DNA of 64,000 nucleotides from Ectothiorhodospira magna. GTDB taxonomy: Bacteria > Pseudomonadota > Gammaproteobacteria > Ectothiorhodospirales > Ectothiorhodospiraceae. Positions 63,768 through 64,000 of the stretch are shown piece after piece (the stretch's first letter is position 1; the number at the start of each line of letters is the position of its first letter). The position numbers and the translations under genes were made by a program. Under the pieces are notes generated by a model, which saw only the letters and a list, made by a program, of their open reading frames with translations, ran no database searches and had not been told where the DNA came from. The stretch is taken from assembly GCF_900110965.1 (NCBI RefSeq), contig NZ_FOFO01000021.1, forward strand, positions 1-64,000. Reading direction: 5' to 3'.

Positions 63768-64000
63768 TTAAAAGCCATCGGTGGAGGTGAACAGCCCGAC
63801 CCGGAGATCCTTGGCGGTATAGATCAGGCGGTCATCCACCAGCACCTGCCCATCGGCAATGCCCAGCACCAGCTTGCGGGTGATGACCCGCTTGATGTCC
63901 ACCTGATAGGTGACTTTCCGGGCGCTGGGCAGCACCTGTCCGGTAAATTTTACCTCCCCCACGCCCAGGGCACGACCGCGACCAGGATTGCCGATCCAGG
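63768..64000 (-). CDS. fabA: 3-hydroxydecanoyl-ACP dehydratase/isomerase, C-terminal part
   Basis: The last 77 codons only; the gene continues beyond the window. The segment [34 protein letters not shown] and [13 protein letters not shown] are diagnostic for FabA, which introduces the cis double bond in anaerobic-type unsaturated fatty acid synthesis. The catalytic His and Asp lie in the unseen part. Confidence 0.93.
   Translation of the reverse strand, partial: WIGNPGRGRALGVGEVKFTGQVLPSARKVTYQVDIKRVITRKLVLGIADGQVLVDDRLIYTAKDLRVGLFTSTDGF

Overview
The window comes from a high-GC gammaproteobacterial chromosome. The evidence is the conserved blocks miaB-phoH-ybeY-corC-lnt, leuS-lptE-holA-proA-nadD-rsfS-rlmH, maf(yhdE)-rng-yhdP-nit-tldD-darP-pmbA, guaB-guaA, and rpmB-rpmG beside mutM, plus elongator tRNA-Met, tRNA-Ser(CGA) and the end of fabA. 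A lipoprotein C39-like peptidase next to a PA2779-type protein, a chorismatase and many c-di-GMP sensors suggest a Chromatiales/Ectothiorhodospiraceae-type relative. That placement is inference.

Layout. 1-2230 is a graveyard of mobile elements: an IS3 orfB fragment, an IscB gene lacking its PLMP and RuvC-I parts, and, head to head with it, an internally deleted TnpB whose structured right end stops just before the miaB start. 2234-21267 is housekeeping: tRNA thiolation, ribosome and rRNA maturation, lipoprotein acylation, LPS assembly, proline and NAD synthesis, RNase G and YhdP. 21268-27690 is an accessory island splitting yhdP from nit. It has two almost identical 1217-bp IS1380-like elements in direct orientation, both with the same deletion through the transposase catalytic core. 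They bracket an IS66 relic, a 738-residue CARDB/BspA-repeat protein of lower GC, and a 5' stub of another transposase.

27756-31974 resumes the nit-tldD-darP-pmbA block, followed by tRNA-Met. 32303-39721 holds a 1563-residue membrane GGDEF-EAL sensor, proS and a PfkB kinase. 39904-45551 holds the peptidase/PA2779 pair, an MFS permease, coaD, a ferredoxin, mutM and a chorismatase overlapping mutM. 45649-51586 holds rpmG, rpmB, a HAD phosphatase, guaB (with a clear sigma70 promoter), guaA, an HDOD protein and tadA. 51581-62484 holds mltF, tRNA-Ser and three large signalling proteins (CheB-CheR-PAS, PAS/GAF/GGDEF/EAL and a membrane PAS-GGDEF). The window ends with an alpha/beta hydrolase and the 3' end of fabA.

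The most unusual parts are the adjoining IscB and TnpB (OMEGA nuclease) relics with retained right-end hairpins, a second solo right-end-like hairpin before the last GGDEF gene, the IS1380 pair sharing one disabling deletion around a repeat-rich surface-protein-like gene, and the chorismatase-mutM overlap. No intact new defence or mobile system is evident.
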